A DNA stretch of 64,000 nt. It comes from Flammeovirgaceae bacterium UBA4465. GTDB taxonomy: Bacteria > Bacteroidota > Bacteroidia > Cytophagales > Cyclobacteriaceae. This document shows, piece by piece, positions 8,834-19,288 of the stretch. The translations under genes were made by a program, and so were the position numbers. Below the pieces are notes generated by a model that did no database searches, was not told where the DNA came from, and saw only the letters and a program-made list of their open reading frames with translations. The number at the start of each line of letters is the position of its first letter. Within the stretch, counting starts at the first letter, position 1. The stretch is from contig CAJJBF010000004.1 in NCBI GenBank assembly GCA_905182375.1, positions 120,303 through 184,302 on the forward strand, in the 5' to 3' direction.

Positions 8834-9834
8834 ATCACTTGAAAACCATATGAATAGGGGTCATCGTCATCTATAATGATCTGATTGTATCCTGTGATCT
8901 TAGCCCATCCTTCTATACTGGGAAGAATGGCTTTGTGGCCCGCCACTTCTGTGACCGATTCAATGCGTCCTGTAAATTTTGATCCAATATAACTTTCATG
9001 AACATAGGAACTATTGACGTTTTGTAACCCTCGTGCAAAGCGCTGTGCCATCCGTGCTGAAGTCCCCGTACCACATGGGGATCTATCAATGGCTTTATCA
9101 CCATAAAAAACAGCATTTCTCCCGTCAGATGCAGGATCTAATGGTGTTCCTGTCCATAACAAATGACTCACATTTCTGATGGTGTCATTTTCGGGATGAA
9201 CAAATTGCTGCGGATATTTAAGGTTAATGCGTTTCCTCAGTTCTTGACTCAATGAAATCAAGGCACCGGCAGTATAATCCTGAATACCTGAGAAATGAGG
9301 CTGAGGATCAATGATCGCATAAAAATTTCCACCATAAGCCACGTCAAACTTGAGCCGGCCTAACTCTGGACAATCTACTTCCAGATCCCCTGCTGCCAGA
9401 TATGCTGGTACATTAGTCAGTTTGACATCCGTGACTTTATTTTCCACGCTAGTGTAAGAAATCTTGACCAAACCTGCAGGAGTTTCGAGCCTCAGCTGAC
9501 CCGCTATCTTAGGGATAATGAGTCCTTCTTCTATCGCGATGGTCACGGTACCAATGGTACCATGACCACACATGGGCAAACAGCCACTCGTCTCAATAAA
9601 CAATACGCCTGTATCATTTTGTGGATCAGATGGAGGAAATAAAATACTACCCGACATCATATCATGGCCTCTCGGCTCAAACATTAGGCCTTTTCGAATC
9701 CAATCGTATTCTTCCAAAAAATGTTGCCTCTTTTCACTCATATCAACTCCATGCAGCACTGGTCCACCCCCAGCGACTAACCTCACGGGATTCCCGCAAG
9801 TATGGGCATCGATACAAAAAAAGGTTTTACGCAT
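8830..9834 (-). CDS. 4-hydroxyproline 2-epimerase (proline racemase family)
   Basis: A 334-residue cytoplasmic, cofactor-independent epimerase that interconverts trans-4-hydroxy-L-proline and cis-4-hydroxy-D-proline. Both catalytic cysteines are present: C89 in PMCGHG and C254 in DRSPCGTGTSA. This argues for an epimerase or racemase rather than a trans-3-hydroxy-L-proline dehydratase, in which one Cys is replaced. The N-terminal 'IDAHTCGNPVR' segment is characteristic. It sits between the dehydrogenase/oxidase gene (4-nt overlap) and the semialdehyde dehydrogenase gene (2-nt gap), as expected for the D-hydroxyproline pathway. Confidence 0.92.
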   Translation of the reverse strand: MRKTFFCIDAHTCGNPVRLVAGGGPVLHGVDMSEKRQHFLEEYDWIRKGLMFEPRGHDMMSGSILFPPSDPQNDTGVLFIETSGCLPMCGHGTIGTVTIAIEEGLIIPKIAGQLRLETPAGLVKISYTSVENKVTDVKLTNVPAYLAAGDLEVDCPELGRLKFDVAYGGNFYAIIDPQPHFSGIQDYTAGALISLSQELRKRINLKYPQQFVHPENDTIRNVSHLLWTGTPLDPASDGRNAVFYGDKAIDRSPCGTGTSARMAQRFARGLQNVNSSYVHESYIGSKFTGRIESVTEVAGHKAILPSIEGWAKITGYNQIIIDDDDPYSYGFQVI

Positions 9835-9836
9835 GT

Positions 9837-11372
9837 CTAAATTTTATCTAGAGACCATTTACCATTGATTTTACGAAAGATTTTTAAGGGGTTTTCATCC
9901 TGTAACGCCATAGGTAACAAAGACTGCGGTGCATCTTGAAAACAAACCGGTCTGGCAAATCTTTTGATGGCATCAGCTCCCACCGAGGTACTATTAGGAG
10001 CCGTGGTCGCTGGAAAAGGACCTCCGTGAATCATGGAATGACCTACCTCAACGCCCGTAGGTACACCATTAAAGATAATCCGACCTACTTTTTCTTGTGC
10101 CAAAACAATTAAATGCACTTGTTCTTCAAATTCTGTCTCCTCCCCCATAAAACTAAGGGTCAATTGTCCCTCTATTTGCATTAAAATCTCAGCCAATTCT
10201 TCTTGATGTTCGCACAAAACAATCAGAGAATAAGGACCAAATATTTCTTGAGACATTTTGGGATGGGTAAGGAATTTTTTACCACTGGTTAAGGCTAAAC
10301 TGGGTTGAACCGCTAAAGCACCCTGAGCTTTGGTTCCCTGACCGAGTAAAGTATATGCCTTTTCTGATGAAATTTTAGTAATACTAGCTTCATACTTATC
10401 ATAAATGGCTCTATTAAGCATCACCTCTCCAAGTGTTTGTTGAATAGCATCGGTCATCTTTAAACAGAAATGCTGGGCTGCCTCCCCTTCAATAGCTAAA
10501 ATCAAACCAGGATTGGTACAAAACTGCCCAACGCCCATATTGATAGAACCCATTAAGGTAGAAACCATTTTGGGATCCTCTAATGCTGAGGGAAGTAGAA
10601 CGATGGGATTGATACTCCCCATTTCTCCATAAAAGGGTATGGGCTCCTTACGTTTTGATACCAAATCCAATAAGGCAGTACCTCCATTGAATGAACCGGT
10701 GAAACCTACTGCTTTGATACCGGGATGCTGAACCAAATCAGCGCCCAATTCATAGCCTTCATCAATGATTGATGAAAATATACCTTTAGGCAAGTTGCAG
10801 CGCTCAAGGGCACGGGCAATGGCATCGCATATACATTGGTGGGTACCCAGATGGCTGTTATGTGCTTTAACTATTACCGGATTTCCCGAAGCTAAAGCCG
10901 AAGCTGTATCCCCCCCGGCCGTCGAAAATGCTAAAGGGAAATTAGATGCACCGAATACAGCTATTGGGCCCAAAGGCACCAGACATTTTCTAATATCTGA
11001 TTTCGGCAAAGGCTGGCGATCAGGTAGTGCGGTATCAATAGAGGCCTCAACCCAAAACTCCTCTTGGGCCACTTCGGCAAATAATCTTAACTGTCCTAAG
11101 GTCCTTCCTGTTTCACCTTGAATTCGTCCAGCGGGTAGACCTGTTTCCAATGTGGCAATACTTAAAATTTCTTCTTTAACCGCTTCAATCTCATCGGCAA
11201 TGGTCTCTAACAAAATCGCACGCTCATTGCCGCTGGTCTTGCGGTAAACCATAAAAGCCAACTGCGCATCGGTAACCTTATGGTTCAGCTCCTCTGGGGT
11301 ACTTATTACATACTCTTGAGCTAGGAAATTTCCAGTTCTTGGATTGAGGGTCTGAATAGTTTTGGGGCTCAT
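9837..11372 (-). CDS. Alpha-ketoglutarate semialdehyde dehydrogenase
   Basis: A 511-residue NAD(P)+-dependent aldehyde dehydrogenase. Catalytic residues are visible as N144 (GASNFPLAF), E250 (YGEMGSINP) and C285 (GQFCTNPG). The SNFPLAFSTAGGDTASAL and GEMGSINPIVLLP signatures match the KGSADH type found in hydroxyproline and sugar-acid pathways. It oxidises 2,5-dioxopentanoate to 2-oxoglutarate, the final step of hydroxyproline breakdown, feeding the TCA cycle. It lies 13 nt downstream of the DapA-like deaminase gene and 2 nt upstream of the epimerase gene, clearly in one operon. Confidence 0.93.
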   Translation of the reverse strand: MSPKTIQTLNPRTGNFLAQEYVISTPEELNHKVTDAQLAFMVYRKTSGNERAILLETIADEIEAVKEEILSIATLETGLPAGRIQGETGRTLGQLRLFAEVAQEEFWVEASIDTALPDRQPLPKSDIRKCLVPLGPIAVFGASNFPLAFSTAGGDTASALASGNPVIVKAHNSHLGTHQCICDAIARALERCNLPKGIFSSIIDEGYELGADLVQHPGIKAVGFTGSFNGGTALLDLVSKRKEPIPFYGEMGSINPIVLLPSALEDPKMVSTLMGSINMGVGQFCTNPGLILAIEGEAAQHFCLKMTDAIQQTLGEVMLNRAIYDKYEASITKISSEKAYTLLGQGTKAQGALAVQPSLALTSGKKFLTHPKMSQEIFGPYSLIVLCEHQEELAEILMQIEGQLTLSFMGEETEFEEQVHLIVLAQEKVGRIIFNGVPTGVEVGHSMIHGGPFPATTAPNSTSVGADAIKRFARPVCFQDAPQSLLPMALQDENPLKIFRKINGKWSLDKI

Positions 11373-11385
11373 TTACGATATAATT

Positions 11386-12300
11386 TTATAACGAAAGATA
11401 ATCAGGCAGTGGAGGTCTACTCGCAAGGCTGGACTCAATGGTTTGGAGCACTTGTGCTCGAGTGTCTCCCGAAAGTGGCATTCTTGGAGGACGCACAATT
11501 TCAGATCCTAAATTTACTTTTTCTTCGGCTAACTTAATATTCTGTACCAACTGAGGATTAATGTCTAATTCTAATAATGGCAAAAACCATCGATAAATGG
11601 CAATCGCTTCGGAAGTTCTTCCCGCCTTAATTAAACGATAAATAGCCACCGTCTCTCTTGGAAATGCGCATACCAGACCGGCCACCCAACCCACTGCACC
11701 CATCAATAAAGATTCTGCAGCCAAGGTATCAACCCCACACATGATCTGGAAGCGATCACCAAATCGATTGATCATTCGAGTAATATTTGAAACGTCGCGA
11801 CTCGACTCTTTGACCGCAACAATATTTTGACATGCCGTCAGTGACTCAAACATGTCTAGTGTAACATTAATCTTATAATCTATGGGATTGTTATAAATCA
11901 TGATCTCAAGATCAGTACTGTTCGCAATAGCCTTGAAATAGGCAACCGTTTCATCATCTGTGGCTTTATATCGCATGGGCGGTAACATCATCAACCCATC
12001 AGCACCCTCCTGCTGTGCCGCTTTTGCGGCAGCTATAGCTCCTGCCGTCGTTTGCTCAGCTATGTTAATAATCACCGGCACCTTATCCCCTACATATTCT
12101 TTGGTTACTTTTGTCAGGGCTGATTTCTCGTTACCCACCAAAGCACTGGCCTCGCCTAAGGTACCACCCAAAATAATCCCATCAATTCCTGACGACAACT
12201 GAAAGGCGACATTGGCCAAAAAAGCCTCATAATCAATCGTAAAATCTTGCTTGAATTTTGTTGTAAGCGCAGGGAAAACTCCCTTCCATTGTACCTTCAT
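11386..12300 (-). CDS. DapA-family lyase, probable 1-pyrroline-4-hydroxy-2-carboxylate deaminase
   Basis: A 304-residue class I aldolase-type TIM barrel of the dihydrodipicolinate synthase family. The Schiff-base lysine is K164 in VAVKESS and the conserved tyrosine is Y136 in MIYNNP. The substrate loop reads GGTLGEAS rather than the GTTGE of true DapA, arguing against a lysine-biosynthetic role. In hydroxyproline degradation a DapA-family enzyme (LhpC/HypD type) deaminates and dehydrates 1-pyrroline-4-hydroxy-2-carboxylate to alpha-ketoglutarate semialdehyde. The neighbouring semialdehyde dehydrogenase and epimerase make this the most likely role (inference). Confidence 0.87.
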   Translation of the reverse strand: MKVQWKGVFPALTTKFKQDFTIDYEAFLANVAFQLSSGIDGIILGGTLGEASALVGNEKSALTKVTKEYVGDKVPVIINIAEQTTAGAIAAAKAAQQEGADGLMMLPPMRYKATDDETVAYFKAIANSTDLEIMIYNNPIDYKINVTLDMFESLTACQNIVAVKESSRDVSNITRMINRFGDRFQIMCGVDTLAAESLLMGAVGWVAGLVCAFPRETVAIYRLIKAGRTSEAIAIYRWFLPLLELDINPQLVQNIKLAEEKVNLGSEIVRPPRMPLSGDTRAQVLQTIESSLASRPPLPDYLSL

Positions 12301-12357
12301 AAAATGATTTAGTTATGATGAAAATAATTTAAGGCTAAGTTATCAATAATTGGCATT

Positions 12358-13334
12358 TTAGCAATGCGTATCATATACCATTTTGGCAGCTACTAAATCT
12401 TCTAGCGCATGACCCACTGATTTAAAAACCGTAATTTCTTCCTTCTTTTCACGACCTTTTCTAGTGTTTTGACATAATTGAAATAAATCCCCACGGATAT
12501 CATTGGAATCTAAAATACCCTTTGTCATTGGAATCAATAAGTCTCCCGTCTCCTTTAATGCCATCGGAGTATCCACATATATCTTTGATTTGAGCATCAG
12601 CGCATCATCGGCTTCACGCATGTCTGGTTTATAAGCTCCTACCAAATCGATGTGTTGGCCTGGCTTTAACCAAGCACCCAAAATCAAAGGAGTCGCCGAC
12701 AGGGTCGCACAACTCACCACATCGGCTTGCTTGATGCCCTTTTCTAAATTCTCAACTCTGGTTATCTGGACGTCCATTTTCGTATTCAATGTATCACAAA
12801 TGGCCTGGGCTTTATCTCTATTTCGACCCCAAATCAGGATTTTTTTGTACCTACGAACGGTAGCATGAGCCTCTATCAAATAAGGCGCCAACGTTCCTGT
12901 ACCGACCATAAGTAAGGTTTCACTATCTCTTCTAGACAAGAAAGTTGATGCCAACGCAGAACTCGATGCGGTCCTTCTTGCGGTAAGCTCTTGGGCATCT
13001 AATAACATCAGTGGTGTCCCTTTTGCCGCGTCAAAAAGTATATATAATCCCTGAATAGAAGGTAAATTGTATTTGTAATTATTTGGAGAAACTGTAACCA
13101 ATTTCACCCCCAAGTGAGAGCCACTCTTCCAACTAGGCATCAATAACAAAGAAGAATCTATTTCTTCTACAGGATTATAATATAATCATGATGATGACGT
13201 GCCGGCGTAGTAATGGAAGCATCGGCAAATGCTTGCTTCAATTCAATGATCAGCTTGTGGAAAGATAGTGTCTCTTCAATTGTCCGCGCATCAGCAAATG
13301 ATATGGTGTTCAATTCTTTTATTCGTAACAGAAT
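12358..13334 (-). pseudogene. Ornithine cyclodeaminase/mu-crystallin family reductase, frameshifted
   Basis: The main open frame (12358-13149, 263 codons) begins inside the family and lacks the N-terminal 60 or so residues. Those residues are present upstream in another frame: codons from about 13330 down read ...FADASITTPARHHHDY, then at 13172-13187 the frame must shift to continue YNPVEEIDSSLLLMPSW. A one-base deletion there explains both halves. The stop at 13335-13337 bounds the N-terminal frame and no good ATG is visible, so the start is uncertain. The Rossmann core (MVGTGTLAPYLIEA) and LVGAYKPDMRE motif are intact. Relatives in hydroxyproline clusters reduce 1-pyrroline-2-carboxylate (LhpI-type); others are ornithine cyclodeaminases. 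A real lesion would disable this side branch only. Confidence 0.8.
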
Positions 13335-13390
13335 CTAATAGTCATATAGAAAACGAGGAGTCACTTACACTTACCATAATTTGAAAATTC

Positions 13391-15178
13391 TTATCCCTTA
13401 ACTAAAAAAGATAAGGTTTTATTGGTTTCATTACCAACCATATCCCTGGCAATTACTTTGACCTCATATTTTTTAGAAGAAGAAAACGCTCCTCTTTCCG
13501 ATAAATCAATCGTTTTGGGACTTGAATAAGCCTTATAATCACTCCCGTTAACAGAATATAAAATTTCTTTTGTTCCAGTTTTATCATCAGTAGCTCCTAA
13601 GAACATTCTCACATAATTTGGGTATACAGCCATTCCATCCTCCAGTTCCTATTTGCTCTAGCCCGAAAGTTTATGAAAATCTCTGGAGGTGACGTTATCG
13701 ACATAGGCAGCCCCATACTTTGATGACTCTACATTGTTCACATTATCAGTTGAGAAAAATCTCAATTCGCTTGTAACCTTCATTTTTTAGGTTAAATGAC
13801 TCTTCATGGGTTATGGTATCGCCATCGTTTACCCTGTATATATGTCGATTTTTGGGGCCACTCTCATCATCTAGCGCTAATCAGAGAAATCTCAGTCTCT
13901 TCAGTGATGAATAATGTATCCCTAGTAAAAAAAGATGGGTTCCCAAAGTTGATAGATGTACTTGGTCGCTTTATTATCCAAGAAAAAACTCTCAGTTTTT
14001 TGAGTTTCTCTGAATTATTCACTTGGTCAGCAGCAAAAAACTTAATATCCTTTCAACCAAGAGGTCCTGTCAACTTAAAATTATCAACAAATATTTTTTC
14101 TTGTATTGATGGTGTCGAAAAATATATTTCTTTTACTCCCGCCTTGTTATCCGTCGCAGCTAAGATTGAAGTCGGTCCTTTCAGATACAAACGTTTGATC
14201 ATCCTCATATTTGTCACCAATGATACTTTAAGATGCGAAACCGGGGCCGTCTTGTCTAGATATATTTCCTCATTTTTCTGAAGTCTCTTCATTTTCTACA
14301 TTGTCGACTGAATTAGTATTTTATTTGATAGGGCCCCTCAGCCAATGCAGGTCCATTGATATCTGAGGTCTTGCATAGCTGAGCCTTCTTGACCTTCATT
14401 CAAACTGAAGATAGGTGGCATGAGACACCACTTAAATTATCTTTGCAGCAAGTAAGAGCAAATTGTAGTCGATGGACCTACCACATTCTCCAACTTAACT
14501 CCAATAAATTTCAACCAAAGTCGTCTGGCAGGAGCCGTAAGATCTACGGTGAATGAAGATCGATCTTGTTCGCTTCTGTATTCCCTACTTTGTCTACTGA
14601 AAAAAAGAATAGATTTACGGGCGCCTTCCAGCATTCAAGTTTGATTTTGACTCAGCATATTCAACGTATTGCCCCTTCATCGGAGAAAAATGTTTTTGAG
14701 AGCCCAGAAACAGATTCCTTGAGCAGGCAAGTCAAATTGTAGGTCCTGGTACCAAAAAAAGTAGTTCCACCTCCAACATATTCTGGACGCTCCGCTGAAA
14801 TACCACCCTCGTGTTTGGGGCAATCCCATCTGCATAAACTAGGGAATAGTATTTCTCTCTCTTGGATTCATGATAAGCCTGCTAGTTTCCTTGATCTATG
14901 GCCCATTTACTCCTGATGTAATTGACTCCTTCGGTGTCTCAGAAACATAGGGATTGGCATCTTGCGGGTGGTACCGGCGTTTCCAAATTAATGGCTTCCC
15001 CTCCTTTTGAGGTGGAGACTAGACAGGTAAATGGGTAGATCCTCTTTGAACATAAATTTTAGACCCTTCCTGCAACATTACAGTCTCAAAAACTAGGCTT
15101 TTCAGGTTCATTTTGCGCAGATATCTCTAGGTTCAAAAGTAGTAAAGTTAGCGCAATCGCAGATTTCATATTCTTCAT
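13391..15178 (-). pseudogene. Shattered gene for a secreted OmpL47/Ig-repeat-like protein
   Basis: Coding remnants run through this stretch in all three minus-strand frames with many stops. From the ATG at 15178 an intact signal peptide can be read (hydrophobic core ALTLLLLNL, then SAQNEPEKPSF and a stop). Further fragments include TSKGGEAIN, DTEGVNYIRSKWAIDQ, YVGGGTTFFG, VSGLSKTFFS, FTVDLTAP, IYLDKTAPVS, ATDNKAGVKEIYFS, FFSTDNVNNVES and the terminal NYVRMFLGATDDKTGTKEILYSV ... SFLVKG. The recurring 'D.TAP ... G ... A.D..AGVKEI.YS ... D.VGN' grammar is that of OmpL47-type or Ig-like repeats of cell-surface proteins. Original length was roughly 590 residues. Function unknown. Confidence 0.72.
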
Positions 15179-15696
15179 AACTTACTGTTTTATAGGTTAA
15201 TTGCTTATATTATTATCATTAGGCAATTACGCTTATGCTCTTTTGTGTGATTATCAGATTTTTATTATTAAAAATACATTTTTTAAATGGTTATTTGATT
15301 ATTATTTCACAAAAATTATGGTATTTGATTATTAAATAAGACTGAAGGCTAGATTTGTGATCTATGAAATCATTTGATCATGCCCCTTCAGAAATAAATT
15401 AAAATACATAACCAACTCTGCTGAATAATTAATTAACCTCAATTATTATGGAGTTGAACAAGACTTCAGAGGGCTTTTTCTAAATATAGTATGAAAGATC
15501 TCAATTTTTGATTTTTTTAATCCTCTTTTTCCAACGACGCGTTTGGAGCATTATAAAATTGAACCGTCTATCTCACTTTAGATCCCTGAAATTTCAACCT
15601 TAGATAGACCCAAAACTTATCATTATACAACAAGGAATCATTAATCTAGAGGATTTCTATAGGTATAGAAAGTTTGACTTGAGCAAAACATATCAT
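15179..15696. other. AT-rich intergenic stretch
   Basis: No coding frame with recognisable protein, RNA gene or repeat was seen on either strand. It includes the probable upstream region of the decayed OmpL47-like gene and the tail of the remnant described next. Confidence 0.5.
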
Positions 15697-16060
15697 TCAT
15701 TGAACCACCGAATCGGCCATGATCAGCTCCATGGTGAATTGCTCTACCAAAGCATTTGATTCAACTGAAACGTGGGATTTCAGAACATCTTGTTCGTTAT
15801 CAGGCGTTACAGTATCCCAAAGGGTATTAACGATATTTCAAAAGCATCACTTCCAGGTACTGCATCATCTGGCACCGGAACGATATCCTACTTGATCAAA
15901 AGAAATGTGGTGGATTCATTGGCTCCAACCGTCAGTAAATCCTCGAAAGGGAGCAAAGCCTCTTGATCTATCACGAAAAATGAATCAGCCCCTTACCCGA
16001 AGTACTGAATTGGCAGTGAATTCCCTTAAAGATAACGACCCCAGGAGTATTAAATTTCTA
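15697..16060 (-). pseudogene. Degraded coding remnant, function unknown
   Basis: One minus-strand frame reads SFFVIDQEALLPFEDLLTVG and then ANESTTFLLIK, a stop codon, DIVPVPDDAVPGSDAFEISL and a stop. The reading then continues in another frame as DTVTPDNEQDVLKSHVSVES ... MELIMADSVVQ to a TGA at 15697-15699. The amino-acid composition and continuity across frames look like former coding sequence rather than chance, but no family was recognised. It lies next to two other damaged genes. The 5' limit is approximate. Confidence 0.45.
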
Positions 16061-16136
16061 TTTCAATAATTTAAATACAGAAATCTTCCAAGCTAACAGA
16101 GTACACTCAATAAAATATGATCAATGATATAAAAAC

Positions 16137-19106
16137 TCAGTTTTCCGATTTCGTTGATTCAACTAAAGCCTTCAATTTGGAAAATCTAGCATAAGCATCT
16201 CTACTCGGTAGCTGATCTGGTCCATTGATCGAAGCATATAAATACTCAATTTGATTAATGATCTTGGGCTGCATATAAATCCCTTCTTCCATCACAAAAG
16301 AGTCTAATTGGGCTTGAATGTATTCTAAACGCGCACCTTGTGCCGACTTTTTTTCTTGTTCAAGTCCATGGATATACTTTCTCACTTCTGTGAGTAATTT
16401 GATTAATTCAAGACCCAATGCTTCTTGCTGTTGAATCTCTGCTTCAGTCACACCCAAACTTAAGATTCTAGGATCTGTCAGTAACGTAAAATTCTGAATG
16501 GAAACGGTTTCCCCAACGGTTAATTTGACGCAATAGTCACCCGAAGCAACCTGTGGCCCATTTTTATATGTTCGCCTATCGCGCACATCCCAAGGACCTA
16601 AATGTCTCATATCCCATTTGAATCTATGATAACCCACGATTTAGAAAGTGATTGGTCCAATAAATAAGTGGTACTACTCAAATCCATATTTCCAATGGTG
16701 TCTGTTACATCCCATTTATCGCTCACGAATGTATTAAGGGTCTCGCCAGCAGCATTCTCTATTTCCAAACGGATCGGCGTATTAACCGAATCCGCAATAA
16801 AATAATCAAAGAACATGGCCGGGCGTGGATAAAGATCTCCCCCAGTCTTAGGATATTTCATCCGATAGGTATCCTTGGGCTTATATAATTGCGTCGTATG
16901 TAATCCGAAATTAGGGGCATACAGCGGGGTTAGATTATCTAAAACCCAAAAGCCTCGTCCCATAGTAGAAATTACCAAATCATCACGATATACTTTAATG
17001 TCGGTAACAGGAGTAATGGGTAAATTCTGTTGAAAAGACTCCCATGATTTACCACCATTTAAAGAGATAAATAAACCACAATCCGTACCCGCATAAAGTA
17101 AATCGGGCAAGCTTGGGTCTTCTCTAATCACTCGGGTGGGACAATCAATGGGTATGCCATTGGTTCCATCGGTCAGAAGTTCCCATTTTTTACCATAATC
17201 ACTGGTTTTGTATAGATAAGGTTTGTCATCTCCCAACTGATATCTCAGCACACTAAAATAGGCTTTGGCTGGATCGTGCGGTGAGGGCTCAACCGCATCT
17301 ACTCTACCTCCACCAAGAAGTTTTGAAGGAGTCACATTTTGCCAGTTTTTCCCGCCGTCTCTGAGTCATATGAACAGGTCCATCATTGGACCCCACCCAA
17401 ATCTGTCCAGAATCTATTGGCGATTCTCTAATCGCATAAATAGTGCTGTAAAATTCCTCTCCTGTAATATCCCGTGTAATTGGACTCCCAGAAATGACTT
17501 GTTTATCTAACTCAAAGGCCGTAAGGTCAGGTGATATTATTTCCCATGTTTTCCCTTCATCTAGCGTTTTGTGTACATATTGGGAAGTATGATAAATCAC
17601 CTTGGGGTCATGGGGAGAAACGTGAATAGGCGATACCCTTTGAAATCGAAACTTTAGATCTTTGGGGTTATGCCCATACATATTGGCTGCGCCCACATCA
17701 TAGCTTCGCTCTAAGCCCGTGCGTTTGTCAAAAACTTTAAATCTCCCTTTGCAATTGGCGTAAACTATATTATGATCACCAGGCTTAGGTACTGCGGGTC
17801 CTGTCTCACAACCTCCTGTATTGATGATCCATCCCCTGTTGCCATCTTGGAGGGCATAAGGTGCCATGGAAGGTACGGCAATCGTGGTGTAATTGTCCTG
17901 CTGACCCCCATAGAGCCAATATGGAACTTGATCATCTACTTCGACTTGATAGAGCTCAGCCGTCGGTTGATTGAATTGAGTACTCCAAGTTTTTCCTCCA
18001 TTGTGCGTCACATTGGCACCACCATCATTGGATTGAATGAATAAATTAGGATCATTGGGATTGATCCACATATCATGATTGTCTCCATGTGGCGATTGCA
18101 TTCTATTCCAATTTTTACCTCCATCTGTAGATTTATAATAGCCTGTGGCCATAACAAACACATTTTTGGGATCAGTGGGGTCTACCTTTAAATTGGTATA
18201 ATAAAAGGGTCGGGTACGTATGGTCGCCTCATTAGAGATCAATGCAAAGCTTTGCCCTTGATCATTTGATTTATACAATCCTCCTTCCGCGCCTGGGGCC
18301 TCAATAAGTGCATAAACTAGTTTTGAATCCGCTGGGCACAACTCCAGATCAATTTTTCCTATCAATTCTTTGGGGAGTCCTACGGTAATTTTTTCCCAAC
18401 TTGATCCGCCATCATAGGATTTATAAATACCTCCCTCACTTACCGTCCCTCCACTGATAATAGTCCACGGTTTTCGTTCTGCCTTCCACGCACTCGCAAA
18501 CATTATTTGCGGATTTCCAGGTAAGAATTCAACATCGGAGATACCAACCGTTTCAGATATAAAAAGTACATTTTTCCAAGTTTTTCCACCATCTTTGGTT
18601 TGGTATAGACCTCTTTCTGCATTGGCTTTAAAGGGATTGCCTAGCGCTGCGGCATAAGCTATATTGTGATCATTTGGATGAATTAAAACACGACCAATCT
18701 GACCCGTTTTTTTAAGACCTACATGGATCCAATTTTGACCTGCATCAATAGATTTATACATGCCCTTTCCTGTGATCACATTGCTTCGCAAGCCATCAGA
18801 ACCGGTCCCCACATACAAAATATTGGGATCTTTTGTAGCAACCGCAATGGCCCCTATAGAAGGTGTCTCAAAAAAACCATCAGAAATATTGTCCCATGAG
18901 GTCCCGTAATCTCTTGATTTCCATAAGCCCCCTCCTGTGGCTCCCATGTAAAAAGTACTAGGTTCTAATGGGACACCGGTTACGGCCGTGACTCTACCTC
19001 CTCTGATAGGACCGACATGACGGTACTTAAATAATGAAAAATCGTTTTGACACCACGACTGAAATATGAACAAAAATGAAAAAATGAAGAATAAAGAATA
19101 ACGCAT
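16137..19106 (-). pseudogene. Secreted VPS10/BNR-repeat ('sortilin-like') protein, two frameshifts
   Basis: A former protein of about 990 residues, now split over three frames: 17304-19106, 16607-17335 and 16137-16637. The first part has a signal peptide (about 1-19), then many BNR/VPS10 propeller repeats with Asp-box-like motifs (YKSIDAGQNWIHV, YQTKDGGKTWKNV, YKSYDGGSSWEKI, YKSTDGGKNWNRM). Lesion one, near 17357-17364, is a one-base insertion: HMTQ should continue as DGGKNWQNVTPSKLLGGGRV. Lesion two, near 16627-16640, separates LSKSW from GYHRFKWDMRHLGPW, the normal C-terminal module. Such proteins are common in Bacteroidota and are annotated as glycosyl hydrolases on weak grounds; the true role is unknown. 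Sequencing error remains possible. Confidence 0.8.
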
Positions 19107-19288
19107 AATAATCTATTTCCTTCTAAGTTAAGTACAACATCCTTCAACCCAATAATCATATATTATGAAAGGTCGTTTACGGATATTTTCGGAAATTAAA
19201 ATGCTTGGTCTAAAGTTACGACGATTAAATAATTAACCTGATCACCCAGAAAATCTGTATGTGATTCTCGAAAATCCAAAAAAAACGC

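Noticed and set aside
8830..9834. trans-3-hydroxy-L-proline dehydratase
   Set aside because: Both catalytic cysteines (C89 and C254) are present, whereas the dehydratase lacks one of them.
11386..12300. True dihydrodipicolinate synthase (lysine biosynthesis)
   Set aside because: The loop motif is GGTLGE instead of GTTGE, and the neighbours are all hydroxyproline-pathway genes, so the deaminase role is preferred.
13796..14281. 161-codon plus-strand open frame
   Set aside because: It is antisense to the OmpL47-like pseudogene, whose minus-strand fragments carry recognisable motifs. The plus-strand translation shows no protein-like features.
15772..15966. 64-codon plus-strand open frame
   Set aside because: It mirrors the minus-strand coding remnant (VPVPDDAVPGSD...), which is the more protein-like reading.
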